Positions 8,647 to 16,697 of a stretch of DNA of 64,000 bases are shown one piece after another. This stretch comes from Paraburkholderia aspalathi. Lineage in GTDB: Bacteria > Pseudomonadota > Gammaproteobacteria > Burkholderiales > Burkholderiaceae. The stretch covers positions 186,001 through 250,000 of the forward strand of contig NZ_FPBH01000006.1 of assembly GCF_900116445.1 (NCBI RefSeq), read 5' to 3'. The notes under the pieces are model-generated. The model was not told where the DNA came from and made no database searches. It saw only the letters and a program-made list of their open reading frames with translations. The position numbers were made by a program, and so were the translations under genes. The stretch's first letter is position 1. The number at the start of each line of letters is the position of its first letter.

Positions 8647-11205
8647 ATGCCCGTATCCTGCAACCTGTGTGACCGCAAATCGCTACTACTTTACCCGGTG
8701 CGATATGCCGTAGCCTGTCCTCACGGCGCCGCGAAGGCACCGGCCCTGGAAGGCAACTTCACGATCAACTCGGCGAAGGCGCCAGCTTTGGTCGGGACCG
8801 CCAGATACACCCTGCGGGCCATGCGGGCTGGCTACCTGTACGTCTATGAGGAAAAGCGCAGACGCCTGAAAGCGTACATGGTTCTGCCGAGCGGCATGAT
8901 GTGGAGTTTCATCCCGGGAGTAATGCCCCCGAATCCAGCAGTCGTTCCGACGAATTGCCTGGACGGGCAGCAACTTTCGCTCGGCTACTGCATCGACGTT
9001 GAGCACAGCGACTCCGATCCGGCGACCAATATCTGGATCGGATGGTCCAACGTACTCTGGACCAAACGACTCGTCGGCCAGGCCGATGAAGCAGGGTGGC
9101 GGGCGCTTCATATGCAATGCATTAACGTGCCCGCAATGCTTTCGCCCAAGGGCGCCACCGATACGGGCGAATTTCAGGCAAACCATTCAAAGATCGCCCA
9201 TTTTGCGATGGACGAAAAGGCGATGAAGACCGCCTTCAAGTTCAGTAACACCGATCCCAAAATGGAAAGCCGTCTGCATACGGTGGCGCCCCGCATTGCA
9301 GCCGCCATGGCGCAGTCCCCGATGAAAAAGGGATTTATCGTGGCAGTGAACGACCCAGTTGGACTGACCAACGACCTTGGCGAACTCGTCGTTCCCAGCA
9401 TCGACAGCGGATTCAACGCAGACGTTTATCGCGGATCAATCGCCAAACAGTTGCTTGCCCGCGCAGAGCAGGGAATTCGTGCGCAGGCCAGCGAAGAAGC
9501 GGGATTCGAATATCGCACGTCGGAAATGGTCAATCAGGCGAATCAGAATCCCATTTCGTATTCGACGGGAGGTCCTCCCGTCGATATCATCGGCGCATGG
9601 AAATTCGTGACCGGGTCGATCAAGGCCGGCGGCATTTCGAACTACAACGCACAGCAGGCCGCCCAGGACAAAAAGTATGGCGCCGACGAGGCAGGGCATC
9701 AGAACGCCGCTGCAGATGAAGCGTGGGACGAGGCGAGTCACACCGGCGAGGGCAGCGCGCGCAAGCCTTCGATCGATTATAAGCATCTGAATAGCTTCCC
9801 GCGGGAATACAACGACGCGCTCGACAAGTTCAAACCCCAATGGGACGAGCTGGTCAAGGCGCATGCCGGATGGCTGAACTGCCAACTTCTGTCAGACTGG
9901 ATGAGCGGTGTTCATGATGATGCAGATATTCGCAGTGGGTATGCGTACAGCGAGTCGTGTTCTCAAAGCATCGGCAGTGCGGCAGCTACAGAAGCGTGCG
10001 GCAAGGTCCTGAACGACTGGCTCGAGACCGGACAGCTTACAAACAGTCGCAATCTGTATGCACGCGCACTCCTTTTCAACCAGAAGCAGCTGATCGATGC
10101 GGCTCAGGCGCAGATCCACAAGTCTGATATCCAGTACGAAAATTTCCTCAACCTCTACAAGCAAGCGCTCGCGCGTGTCAAACCCGGCGAAGCAGCTCGG
10201 CTTCTCGATAAGCTTGTCCTGACAACTGGAAGCGTGATCGTCAAGGCCTTGACCAAAGGCGCACGGAGCGTTGCCTTCGTGCCAATCATGATCCGGTTGT
10301 CGCTTCATTCCGGGACGGTCATCCGAGCAAGCTCCCAATCGAAAGCCGAGTTGCGTGCATGGGCGATCGACGAGGCGAAAAAGGCGGGCATCAAACTGGA
10401 GACAGATCGAACACAAACGCGTGCCGATGCGCTCAAGGCTGCAAAGACTGCGGTCAAGGCAGGTCCGAAGTCCGACGTCAATGTGGTCATCTACGAGCTC
10501 GACGTCGATGCGCTTGAAAAGGCTGGCAAGATCGAAGCTGGATCTATCAAGACCGTTAAGCTGCCCGGCGCGGATAAAGTGAAGTCCTGGCTCGGTTCTT
10601 CGGCTCCTGAGGCATTCCATCTTGGCGTGGCCACATTCATCTTTCAGCTCTTCACGCTCGAGGCCGCGGCGGAAGATGTCGCGGGTAACGATAGGTTCAA
10701 CAGAGTCGAAACAGATTCGAAGGCTGCCGCAGCGGTTGTGAATATTATCGGCGCGATGATGGAGACGGTCTCAGAGACGGTGGAAAAGGCACCCACGCAT
10801 CCACTTTCGTCCTTCATTCTGAAGCAATGGTCACTCGGGGAGCGAGAACTCGCTGGGCTCAAAATCGGAGGGAGAGCGCTCGGAGCAATCACTGGTGCCG
10901 CGCTGGCGGTCTTCGACGTGATGAACACCTGGGAGGCTTACCAGAAAAAGGAGTACGGGTTAACGGCCTTGTACGCAGCCAGCGCATCCCTCGGTTTCTA
11001 CGTGGCCTATTTTGCGTTATCTGGCGCGATTCCGGGATTCTGGATCGTGCTGGTTGCGTCGATCCTCATCGCCCTCGCCATCGCACACTACAAGGCTTCG
11101 GCCATGAAAGAGTGGATCGATCGGTGCTACTTCGGTACGGGCGAGAAGAAATATGAGACGCTTGAGGAAGAGTTGTCGGCGTTCAGTTCGGCAGCAGGAG
11201 GCTAA
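8647..11205 (+). CDS. T6SS effector, VasX/BTH_I2691-like membrane toxin
   Basis: An 852-residue protein beginning MPVSCNLCDRKSLLLYPVRYAV, with TARYTLRAMRAGYLYVYEE. This is the N-terminal region typical of VasX-like effectors (BTH_I2691 family) recognised by a DUF4123 adaptor. The middle is helical and hydrophilic. The last about 130 residues carry hydrophobic segments (ALGAITGAALAVFDV, LYAASASLGFYVAYFALSGA, GFWIVLVASILIALAIAHY). Family members are pore-forming or membrane-disrupting toxins used against neighbouring cells. An ATG with GGA sits 10 bases after the adaptor. The next gene (DUF6708) is the likely immunity or partner membrane protein. Confidence 0.85.
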   Translation: MPVSCNLCDRKSLLLYPVRYAVACPHGAAKAPALEGNFTINSAKAPALVGTARYTLRAMRAGYLYVYEEKRRRLKAYMVLPSGMMWSFIPGVMPPNPAVVPTNCLDGQQLSLGYCIDVEHSDSDPATNIWIGWSNVLWTKRLVGQADEAGWRALHMQCINVPAMLSPKGATDTGEFQANHSKIAHFAMDEKAMKTAFKFSNTDPKMESRLHTVAPRIAAAMAQSPMKKGFIVAVNDPVGLTNDLGELVVPSIDSGFNADVYRGSIAKQLLARAEQGIRAQASEEAGFEYRTSEMVNQANQNPISYSTGGPPVDIIGAWKFVTGSIKAGGISNYNAQQAAQDKKYGADEAGHQNAAADEAWDEASHTGEGSARKPSIDYKHLNSFPREYNDALDKFKPQWDELVKAHAGWLNCQLLSDWMSGVHDDADIRSGYAYSESCSQSIGSAAATEACGKVLNDWLETGQLTNSRNLYARALLFNQKQLIDAAQAQIHKSDIQYENFLNLYKQALARVKPGEAARLLDKLVLTTGSVIVKALTKGARSVAFVPIMIRLSLHSGTVIRASSQSKAELRAWAIDEAKKAGIKLETDRTQTRADALKAAKTAVKAGPKSDVNVVIYELDVDALEKAGKIEAGSIKTVKLPGADKVKSWLGSSAPEAFHLGVATFIFQLFTLEAAAEDVAGNDRFNRVETDSKAAAAVVNIIGAMMETVSETVEKAPTHPLSSFILKQWSLGERELAGLKIGGRALGAITGAALAVFDVMNTWEAYQKKEYGLTALYAASASLGFYVAYFALSGAIPGFWIVLVASILIALAIAHYKASAMKEWIDRCYFGTGEKKYETLEEELSAFSSAAGG

Positions 11206-11208
11206 GCG

Positions 11209-12282
11209 ATGGATGAACGTGTGATGAAAAAGTGCGTGGGTCAGCCTGTTCCCGAATGGGATCTGGCTCATCGCCTTCCGATCAATCGTGTTGTTGGACC
11301 GGACATGTGGGACAGCGGGACCATTTTTCGTTTCAACTCTACCTTCATGGACGTAACTGACCAGTCGTTCCTGGAGAAACAGTGGATGATGGGTGCGACG
11401 CTGATTGCGACGGTCGCGGCGCTTTGCTGGCTGGTTTTCTTCTTCATAGTTTTGCGGGACCCCGATGCTCCTTCCTTTCTGCGCATCTTCCTCCTGGCAT
11501 TGGCCGTCGGCTTCGGATATCTCGTCTTCCGGGCCGCAAAGAGCAATATGTTCGCGCTGACTCGCAACCCGATCCGGTTTCACCGGAAAGCGCGAAAACT
11601 ATTCGCCGTCCGCGGGCGACGCTACTTTGCCCGGAAAGGCCAAGGTGATCACGTCTGGGAAATTCCCTGGAACGAAGACGAATTGTTCTGTTTGCATAAG
11701 GAAAAGACGCAGTTCGGCACGGTCTTCCATATTCGGCACTATGCCGTCGACGCGGCGGGCAAGGTTACCCGTGTGTTTTCTTTGGGCCGCGAGTGGACGG
11801 GCAAGCCTGAGATCGAGATCTTGCTGGCGCAGTGGAATTACTGGTGCGCGTTTATGAATGAAGGTCCGCATGGCCTGCCCAAGCCTATGTTGTTCCATAC
11901 AGAGCACGAGACGCCGCGAGAGTCATTCCTGTATTCGCTCTATGGATTTGGACTGACGGGGTCACTCTTGTGGCGACTTGTCACCATGCCGCTGGTGCTG
12001 ATCTTTACACCATTGCGGATGCTTGCCATCGCCACGTCCCGGGCACCTGTCTGGCCAGAGTCGATCGAGGAAATCAGTCGGCTCGATCCAAGCGATGCGT
12101 ACGCTGAACCGAGAGAGGGCACCCCGGTCGGTTGGGCAGAGACTGTTCTGGCGCAACAGCGCAAAGAATATCCCGACGCCCCGCAACGCAAAACGGACGG
12201 ATGGTCTGGCATAAAGGACGGCGTCGAAAATGCTAATCAATGGGCTCTTGATCAGCCGCCGAAGAACATGGCGGGCGGCTAA
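11209..12282 (+). CDS. DUF6708-like membrane protein, likely immunity/partner of the VasX-like effector
   Basis: A 357-residue protein starting 3 bases after the effector stop. Two transmembrane helices lie at about residues 60-80 (MMGATLIATVAALCWLVFFF) and 88-104, and another hydrophobic stretch at about 245-270 (FGLTGSLLWRLVTMPLVLIF). In between is a soluble domain with EIPWNEDELFCL. The layout matches DUF6708 proteins encoded next to VasX-type effectors. Being a tightly coupled inner-membrane protein after a pore-forming effector, it probably protects the producer or assists the toxin; the sequence does not distinguish these. Confidence 0.65.
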   Translation: MDERVMKKCVGQPVPEWDLAHRLPINRVVGPDMWDSGTIFRFNSTFMDVTDQSFLEKQWMMGATLIATVAALCWLVFFFIVLRDPDAPSFLRIFLLALAVGFGYLVFRAAKSNMFALTRNPIRFHRKARKLFAVRGRRYFARKGQGDHVWEIPWNEDELFCLHKEKTQFGTVFHIRHYAVDAAGKVTRVFSLGREWTGKPEIEILLAQWNYWCAFMNEGPHGLPKPMLFHTEHETPRESFLYSLYGFGLTGSLLWRLVTMPLVLIFTPLRMLAIATSRAPVWPESIEEISRLDPSDAYAEPREGTPVGWAETVLAQQRKEYPDAPQRKTDGWSGIKDGVENANQWALDQPPKNMAGG

Positions 12283-12461
12283 CGGCGCAGAGTGCAGTTG
12301 ACGCGCAATTAGCTATTCACTTGCACTACCTGCAGCTTTTCGAGTTCTCGTAAGGGCGTACTCGTTGCGCGACGATTCGGCAGGATGGGCTGGCGATGGA
12401 TGTAGTCGCTAATCGAAGACAGTCGGACCACGCGAATCGGTCAGAAAGGGGCTTCACGAAG

Positions 12462-12986
12462 ATGCTACGAAAAATCATTCTTGTCGGCGACCCCCCGAGC
12501 ACCGGGGGCGCTGCTCTGCCTCACGATGGGGCCTACATCACCGGAGTTGACGGTAGACCCGCCGCGCTCATCGGCGGGCAGGTTTCATGCAATGCCTGTC
12601 AGACCACCGGTGTCATCTTCAAGGCCGGTGGTCCATACCGAAAGCGGAATAACGGGCAGGAGATTGCCCTCGAGGGAGACCGCGTCCGCTGCAAGTGCGA
12701 AGTCAATCCGACCATGGTATCTGCGGCGGGCTACGATTGGCTGCCGCAGGTTGACGACCAGATCGAAGGACTGGGGCAATACATTTGCTATGACCAGCAA
12801 TTCCAGCTCAAAGACAAGAATGGCACACCAATGACTGAGATTTACTACACCGCGAAACTACCAAGCGGCGAGACTCGGCACGGGATAACCGACGAGCTAG
12901 GAATGACGGAACGATACCAAACGGAATCGCCGCAAAAAATCGCCATTCATCTCGGGCACCTCCCCACAGAATCGAGCGAAGGATAA
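12462..12986 (+). CDS. PAAR domain protein (VgrG spike-tip sharpener)
   Basis: A 174-residue protein with the start at MLRKIILVGDPPSTGG (12462). An in-frame ATG at 12396 adds 22 residues without a convincing ribosome site. PAAR features are the early GGxxL-type loop, DGRPAALIGGQVSCNAC, GVIFKAGGPYRKR and RVRCKCEVNPTMVSAAGYDW. PAAR proteins cap the VgrG trimer and link effectors to it. The about 60-residue C-terminal tail (ICYDQQFQLKDKNGTPMTEI) is an adaptor-like beta-rich extension of the kind found in effector-linked PAAR proteins. Part of this gene is duplicated as a decayed copy at about 14600-14779. Confidence 0.88.
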   Translation: MLRKIILVGDPPSTGGAALPHDGAYITGVDGRPAALIGGQVSCNACQTTGVIFKAGGPYRKRNNGQEIALEGDRVRCKCEVNPTMVSAAGYDWLPQVDDQIEGLGQYICYDQQFQLKDKNGTPMTEIYYTAKLPSGETRHGITDELGMTERYQTESPQKIAIHLGHLPTESSEG

Positions 12987-13004
12987 CAACTACAATTCTC
13001 GTTT

Positions 13005-13115
13005 GTGAGTGCCTCGAAGCCCGCTATGTCATAGCTAGCACTGCCAAGATGTTGAGGACGGGACGCTCTATCTTCATAAAGGCTGCCGTGATCGCCAGCA
13101 CGGGCAGCGGCGCCG
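13005..13115 (-). pseudogene. Decayed LprI-like immunity gene fragment
   Basis: The minus strand here parallels the intact gene at 14854. It encodes SASYDIAGFEALTNE against TSYDVACFEALTKE, and the preceding about 60 bases also follow the signal-peptide coding bases of that gene, but with a frameshift and no usable start. It lies directly after the PAAR gene in opposite orientation. It is a third, dead copy of the lysozyme-inhibitor-type gene and evidence of duplication followed by rearrangement. Confidence 0.6.
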
Positions 13116-13204
13116 GCCTCCCGGTGCATTCCGGAAGCCGGCGTTGAGCCGAATTGAGACTTTACAAGGATGCCCGCCCGAAGGGCTGGCGGTACATAGA
13201 TTGA

Positions 13205-13636
13205 TCAGTTCGTAGTCGACTTCACCAGATCAAGAATGCTCTGCAGATGCTGATTCTGGTCTTTCCGCAGATCGTAGATGCACTCAAAATACGCAATATC
13301 GTTGATGTTGCGTACCTGTGGAGCGGTAATGTCTGGTTTCCACTTTGATCCGGCAAATTTGTTGATGGTGCAGAATCTCTTCATCCTGTCCTGTTCGCGC
13401 ATGTAGTCCGAAAGGAGAGCGGTGTTGGGATTTCCCTTGGGGATCGATTGGGCGATCGCCGCATAAAGTGCTTTGTTAGCTGTTTCCATATCGGCGGCCG
13501 CTACCATGAAGCAATTTGAGTCCATGCTGCCGCTACCGCTCAGGTGTTTAAGGCACTCCTCGTCATCACTCCCATAGGCACTCCCGGAAATGAGCGCAAG
13601 TGCGGCCAGTGCTGGGACTATCTTAGTGACTCGCAT
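13205..13636 (-). CDS. LprI-like periplasmic lysozyme inhibitor, probable immunity protein
   Basis: A 143-residue secreted protein. The signal peptide (MRVTKIVPALAALALISGSAYG) is followed by a mature domain with four spaced cysteines (EECLKHL, NCFMVAA, RFCTIN, FECIYDLRKDQ), the pattern of the LprI/DUF1311 family of lysozyme inhibitors. The ATG at 13636 follows CCGGAG and overlaps the last 14 bases of the GH24 lysozyme gene, so the two are cotranslated. The pairing with a lysozyme strongly suggests it protects the periplasm from that effector. A homologue lies at 14854 and a dead copy at about 13005. Confidence 0.82.
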   Translation of the reverse strand: MRVTKIVPALAALALISGSAYGSDDEECLKHLSGSGSMDSNCFMVAAADMETANKALYAAIAQSIPKGNPNTALLSDYMREQDRMKRFCTINKFAGSKWKPDITAPQVRNINDIAYFECIYDLRKDQNQHLQSILDLVKSTTN

Positions 13637-14222
13637 CGTAGACTCCGGAGGCAAACATGTTAGCCTCGCTTGAACGTCGCGGAAGCAGGCGCGGATTTCG
13701 TACATAAAAATGGCGAATGGATTCCGGGATTGTCGAATAATTACCGGCATTGACGATATCCGCCATATCGTCAGCCGCGCTGCCACCGCCCGCGTTAAAA
13801 ATGACGCTCACCAATGCGTCGTATTCGTACTGATAAAGCGGCACGTGAATCTTGGAATTGATGGCCTTTTCTGTGCGTACGAGATCCGCACGCAGTAGCT
13901 GTTGTCCGCGTTCAAGCGTGATCGTGTCGCCTGCATGGAGATGGTCGGCTGGCACAACGAGGTGCCCGCACCCTACAGTAGGGTTGCCTTGGTCGTCGTT
14001 GTAGACTGTCAGGATCATGCCATTGGTGACATGATAATCGTGGTGAGTGTGATTGCTGTAGAAGATCCGGACCACGCCATTGAGGCTTCCGCTCTCCCAC
14101 TCGGCTAAGAATGGCAACACGCGATCGGACGCGTGCCACGGCTTTGCGAGTCGCTCACTTGTACCTGTAACGACCGAATTTGGATCGCTGTTCGTTGCTC
14201 CAGTCGCAATCGGCTGGCTCAT
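13623..14222 (-). CDS. GH24 (T4-type) lysozyme, probable T6SS peptidoglycan-cleaving effector
   Basis: A 199-residue muramidase. The catalytic triad region of T4-type lysozymes is visible: LAEWESG (catalytic Glu), then VYNDDQGNPTVGCGH (Asp and Thr), and the C-terminal PRLLPRRSSEANMF motif seen in phage lysozymes. No signal peptide is present, as expected for an enzyme delivered by VgrG/PAAR. The ATG at 14222 follows GGGAGAAAG; the frame stays open upstream for over 100 codons but without family resemblance. It is cotranslated with an LprI-like inhibitor and next to PAAR genes. A prophage lysozyme is the alternative, but no holin or other phage genes are near. Confidence 0.85.
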   Translation of the reverse strand: MSQPIATGATNSDPNSVVTGTSERLAKPWHASDRVLPFLAEWESGSLNGVVRIFYSNHTHHDYHVTNGMILTVYNDDQGNPTVGCGHLVVPADHLHAGDTITLERGQQLLRADLVRTEKAINSKIHVPLYQYEYDALVSVIFNAGGGSAADDMADIVNAGNYSTIPESIRHFYVRNPRLLPRRSSEANMFASGVYDASH

Positions 14223-14599
14223 GATCTTTCTCCCGAGTTTGCTGCGGCCTAAGAACATAAGGTGTGACTGACTGGATGCGCCAGCACTCATGTCGACATT
14301 GCTTGTCCATGGCAAGCGCATCCCATGGCTTGGCCTTTCGATGACACCGGGGTGAATATAACTAATTAGATGCACTTTATCCACGGGCGAGAACGTCCCA
14401 CGGCAATATTGGACTGAATCGATGCTGATTGAATTTAGAGCGATAAGCGAAAGGATTTTAGGAAAATACTTCCTGTGGTCGACCCACCGAGCTCGCGCCG
14501 AAAGGTGCCCGTTCCCACGGGTATCACTCAGGTGAGGGAAGCCAGCAGGTCCCACTGGCGGGCGGGTATAGTGCGACTGCCTGTCATGCGGCGGGCGTT

Positions 14600-14779
14600 A
14601 CCTTAAAGAGTGGTCCCCACCGAAAGCTGAACAATTGGCGACACATGGCCCGTAACGGGGAGTGCTTTCGATGAAAGCGTCCGGTCAATCCGACGATGGT
14701 GTGCGCAGCAGGCTACGAATGCCTAGGGCAGGTCGACGACCAGATCGCCGAGCTCGGCGGACACCTGAGTTATAGGTGA
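14600..14779 (+). pseudogene. Decayed PAAR gene copy (3' part)
   Basis: The frame at 14684-14779 reads VNPTMVCAAGYECLGQVDDQ and continues to a TGA. It closely follows VNPTMVSAAGYDWLPQVDDQ of the intact PAAR gene. Upstream, roughly 14600-14683, the DNA still resembles the PAAR coding sequence (CCGAAAG and surrounding blocks) but frames are broken. Its position just before the orphan LprI-like gene shows that a whole PAAR-effector-inhibitor cassette was once duplicated here. Confidence 0.65.
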
Positions 14780-14853
14780 CGGGCCAAGGCCCAAGAATAC
14801 GTTCGCTCATTGGGGATACACGGAGACAAAGATGTTTCAAGCGGGAGTCCATC

Positions 14854-15273
14854 ATGCAAAGCACTAGCAAGTGGGGCGGACTGGCGCTGCTGTTGTTGGC
14901 GAGTACGGCAACCTTTGCGAAAGTGGATGAGTCGTGCCTTAAACAACTTGGCGGTACCAGCTACGACGTAGCGTGCTTCGAAGCACTCACGAAGGAGGTC
15001 GCGGCAGATACGAAAGCAACCTACGAAGAGATCAGAAAAACGATCCCGCAAGGAAATAAAAATCGGGACTTACTTGATGCCTACATGAAGGCAGAGGACG
15101 ATGCCGAGCGGTTTTGTAGACTTGAAAAAGAGACCGGGACAGGTTGGCTATCGTCACCGACGCTGGGCCACTACAATATGTGGGACTCTGCGTACGCAGA
15201 ATGCGTATACGATCAGCGGAAATTGCAGAATAAGCGCCTTCATGAAATTCTCAACGAGCACAATGCTCAATAA
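14854..15273 (+). CDS. Orphan LprI-like periplasmic inhibitor
   Basis: A 139-residue secreted protein. The signal peptide MQSTSKWGGLALLLLASTATFA is followed by an LprI/DUF1311-like domain with cysteines in DESCLKQLGG, VACFEALTK, RFCRLEKE and AECVYDQRKLQNKRL. It is homologous to the inhibitor at 13205-13636 but on the other strand and with no lysozyme gene before it, only a decayed PAAR copy. It is probably a retained spare immunity protein against a lysozyme effector of related strains. The start was chosen at the ATG directly preceding the signal peptide. Confidence 0.78.
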   Translation: MQSTSKWGGLALLLLASTATFAKVDESCLKQLGGTSYDVACFEALTKEVAADTKATYEEIRKTIPQGNKNRDLLDAYMKAEDDAERFCRLEKETGTGWLSSPTLGHYNMWDSAYAECVYDQRKLQNKRLHEILNEHNAQ

Positions 15274-15618
15274 CAAACGCTAAATTGCTTGCGCGGCTGG
15301 ATGGTTCGCACCGTGCTGGCTCTGCCGCCGGCATAGCGCTGTAGTATCAGCTTGGGCCTGCTTCAGGGGCGACAAAAGATCTTGATGAAAGAGCTGACCA
15401 TCCCCCCTTTACGCTTCCGACGAACCGGCGAAATCTCAGTAAGGCTTGTATTCGTAAGCTGAACGTCACGGGACGCGCTCGGCGCTATCATCGGCATTGA
15501 TGTCGCGGTGCTTAGACACCCAAGCGCTATTGACGCTCTCAGAAAAGGCGAGAAGTGGATGGGCCTTGCGTACACGATGAGTGAGTCATTTGGAAGCTTA
15601 CAACCGGGTTCATTGACG
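15274..15618. other. Intergenic, possible coding remnant
   Basis: No complete gene. From about 15480 to 15600 one frame, continuous with the following gene, reads ALGAIIGIDVAVLRH and then a lysine-rich stretch. This could be the eroded end of another effector, but nothing recognisable remains. Confidence 0.35.
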
Positions 15619-16131
15619 ATGAAAAAAACAGCTCTTGCCGCTCTTCTTTTGATCAATTCAGGTCTGGCTTCAGCCGAGCCTGGCTGCAACCTCGACCAGC
15701 TAAAGACGAACTCCACGACATGTGATCGCAATCAGGTCTCAGTTCAAGACAAAACATCCTATGTTGACTTCAGAGTTAAGGAGGTCGCCAGACTCCGGCC
15801 GGACGACGTCCAATCATTTTTGGATTCCTTAAAAAACGCGGTTGAGTCGAACGACAAGGTGTACCTCAGCAATGTAGCCCGGTATCCCCTCCGATATTTC
15901 GAACATAAAAAACGAAGATCTGTGAGGGATCCCGCGCAGTTTTTAAAAAAATATAAGAATATTTTTACCAACAAGGTCAAGCATGCGATTGAGAGCCAAC
16001 AGTATCAGAACCTCTCCGTCGATTCTGAAGGAATAATGCTGGGCAATGGTGAGGTATGGGTATCGGGTATCGTGGAAAAGACAACTCCTCAGAGAACGAA
16101 TATCAAAATCATTGCTATCAACAATCACTGA
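15619..16131 (+). CDS. Secreted protein of unknown function
   Basis: A 170-residue protein with a clear signal peptide (MKKTALAALLLINSGLASA) and two early cysteines (PGCNLDQLKTNSTTCDRN). The mature part is rich in Lys and Phe/Tyr (RYPLRYFEHKKRR, FLKKYKNIFTNKVKHAI) and ends in a beta-rich segment (GIMLGNGEVWVSGIVEK). That ending resembles small NTF2-like or conserved exported proteins, but no family is certain. The codon use is more AT-rich than in its neighbours, which suggests recent transfer. Its place after the orphan inhibitor makes another periplasmic immunity protein a reasonable guess. Confidence 0.6.
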   Translation: MKKTALAALLLINSGLASAEPGCNLDQLKTNSTTCDRNQVSVQDKTSYVDFRVKEVARLRPDDVQSFLDSLKNAVESNDKVYLSNVARYPLRYFEHKKRRSVRDPAQFLKKYKNIFTNKVKHAIESQQYQNLSVDSEGIMLGNGEVWVSGIVEKTTPQRTNIKIIAINNH

Positions 16132-16697
16132 AAAGTGCTCGGAAGCGTGTATCCGAATCATCGCGCTACTGATTGGCGAGGACACACTGCTCAATCCAAG
16201 TAGGGGATCCGCTGACGATTGAGAATGGCTTGCACTCGCTCAGCAGTATGGCGCCTCAAGGCTCGGGAGATCACGCTCCTCATTTGCTTCGCGCACTCGG
16301 ACGTCGGCCGACGACGCACAACACACAGGCCGCCCGAGGTGTCGGGTTTGGGCCGGGTAAATCCCGCACGACAACATGGAAAGTCCACGCAGGCCGGCTC
16401 CGTCCCATTCCCGCCCAAAGGTTCGCTAGTCCACAAGGATGCGACGCTATCACTAAACTTTGACGTCAACGAACAAGCGACATGCCGTCCGCGCCGGGTC
16501 ATCGCTCTGGAGTTACCACGTCGCACAATACGTGCGCACGTCTACTCATCATCAACAATGTTCTCCGATTTTTCAGAGACAGGCGATTTCCAGTAAACCA
16601 TTGCGTCCACCGGTTGAATCCGCCGGTCAAAGCTGACGTTTGTCCATCGACCTAGATTTGCCGATTGACAGGTGACCATATCGCCAGTCAAACACGA
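16132..16697. other. Intergenic, no supportable gene
   Basis: Reading frames of up to 125 codons exist on both strands, but none has a ribosome-binding site, family signature or neighbour coupling. The stretch separates the secretion cargo from the 3' end of the helicase operon. Confidence 0.45.

Noticed and set aside
13138..13200. Short GC-rich inverted repeats between the dead and live inhibitor genes as a terminator
   Set aside because: Stems of only four to five bases without a T-run.
13623..14222. Prophage origin for the GH24 lysozyme
   Set aside because: No holin, spanin, tail or packaging gene is nearby, while a cotranslated LprI-like inhibitor and PAAR genes are.
16191..16596. Overlapping reading frames of 111-125 codons between the secretion cargo and the helicase operon
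   Set aside because: No ribosome-binding site, conserved motif or neighbour coupling on either strand.
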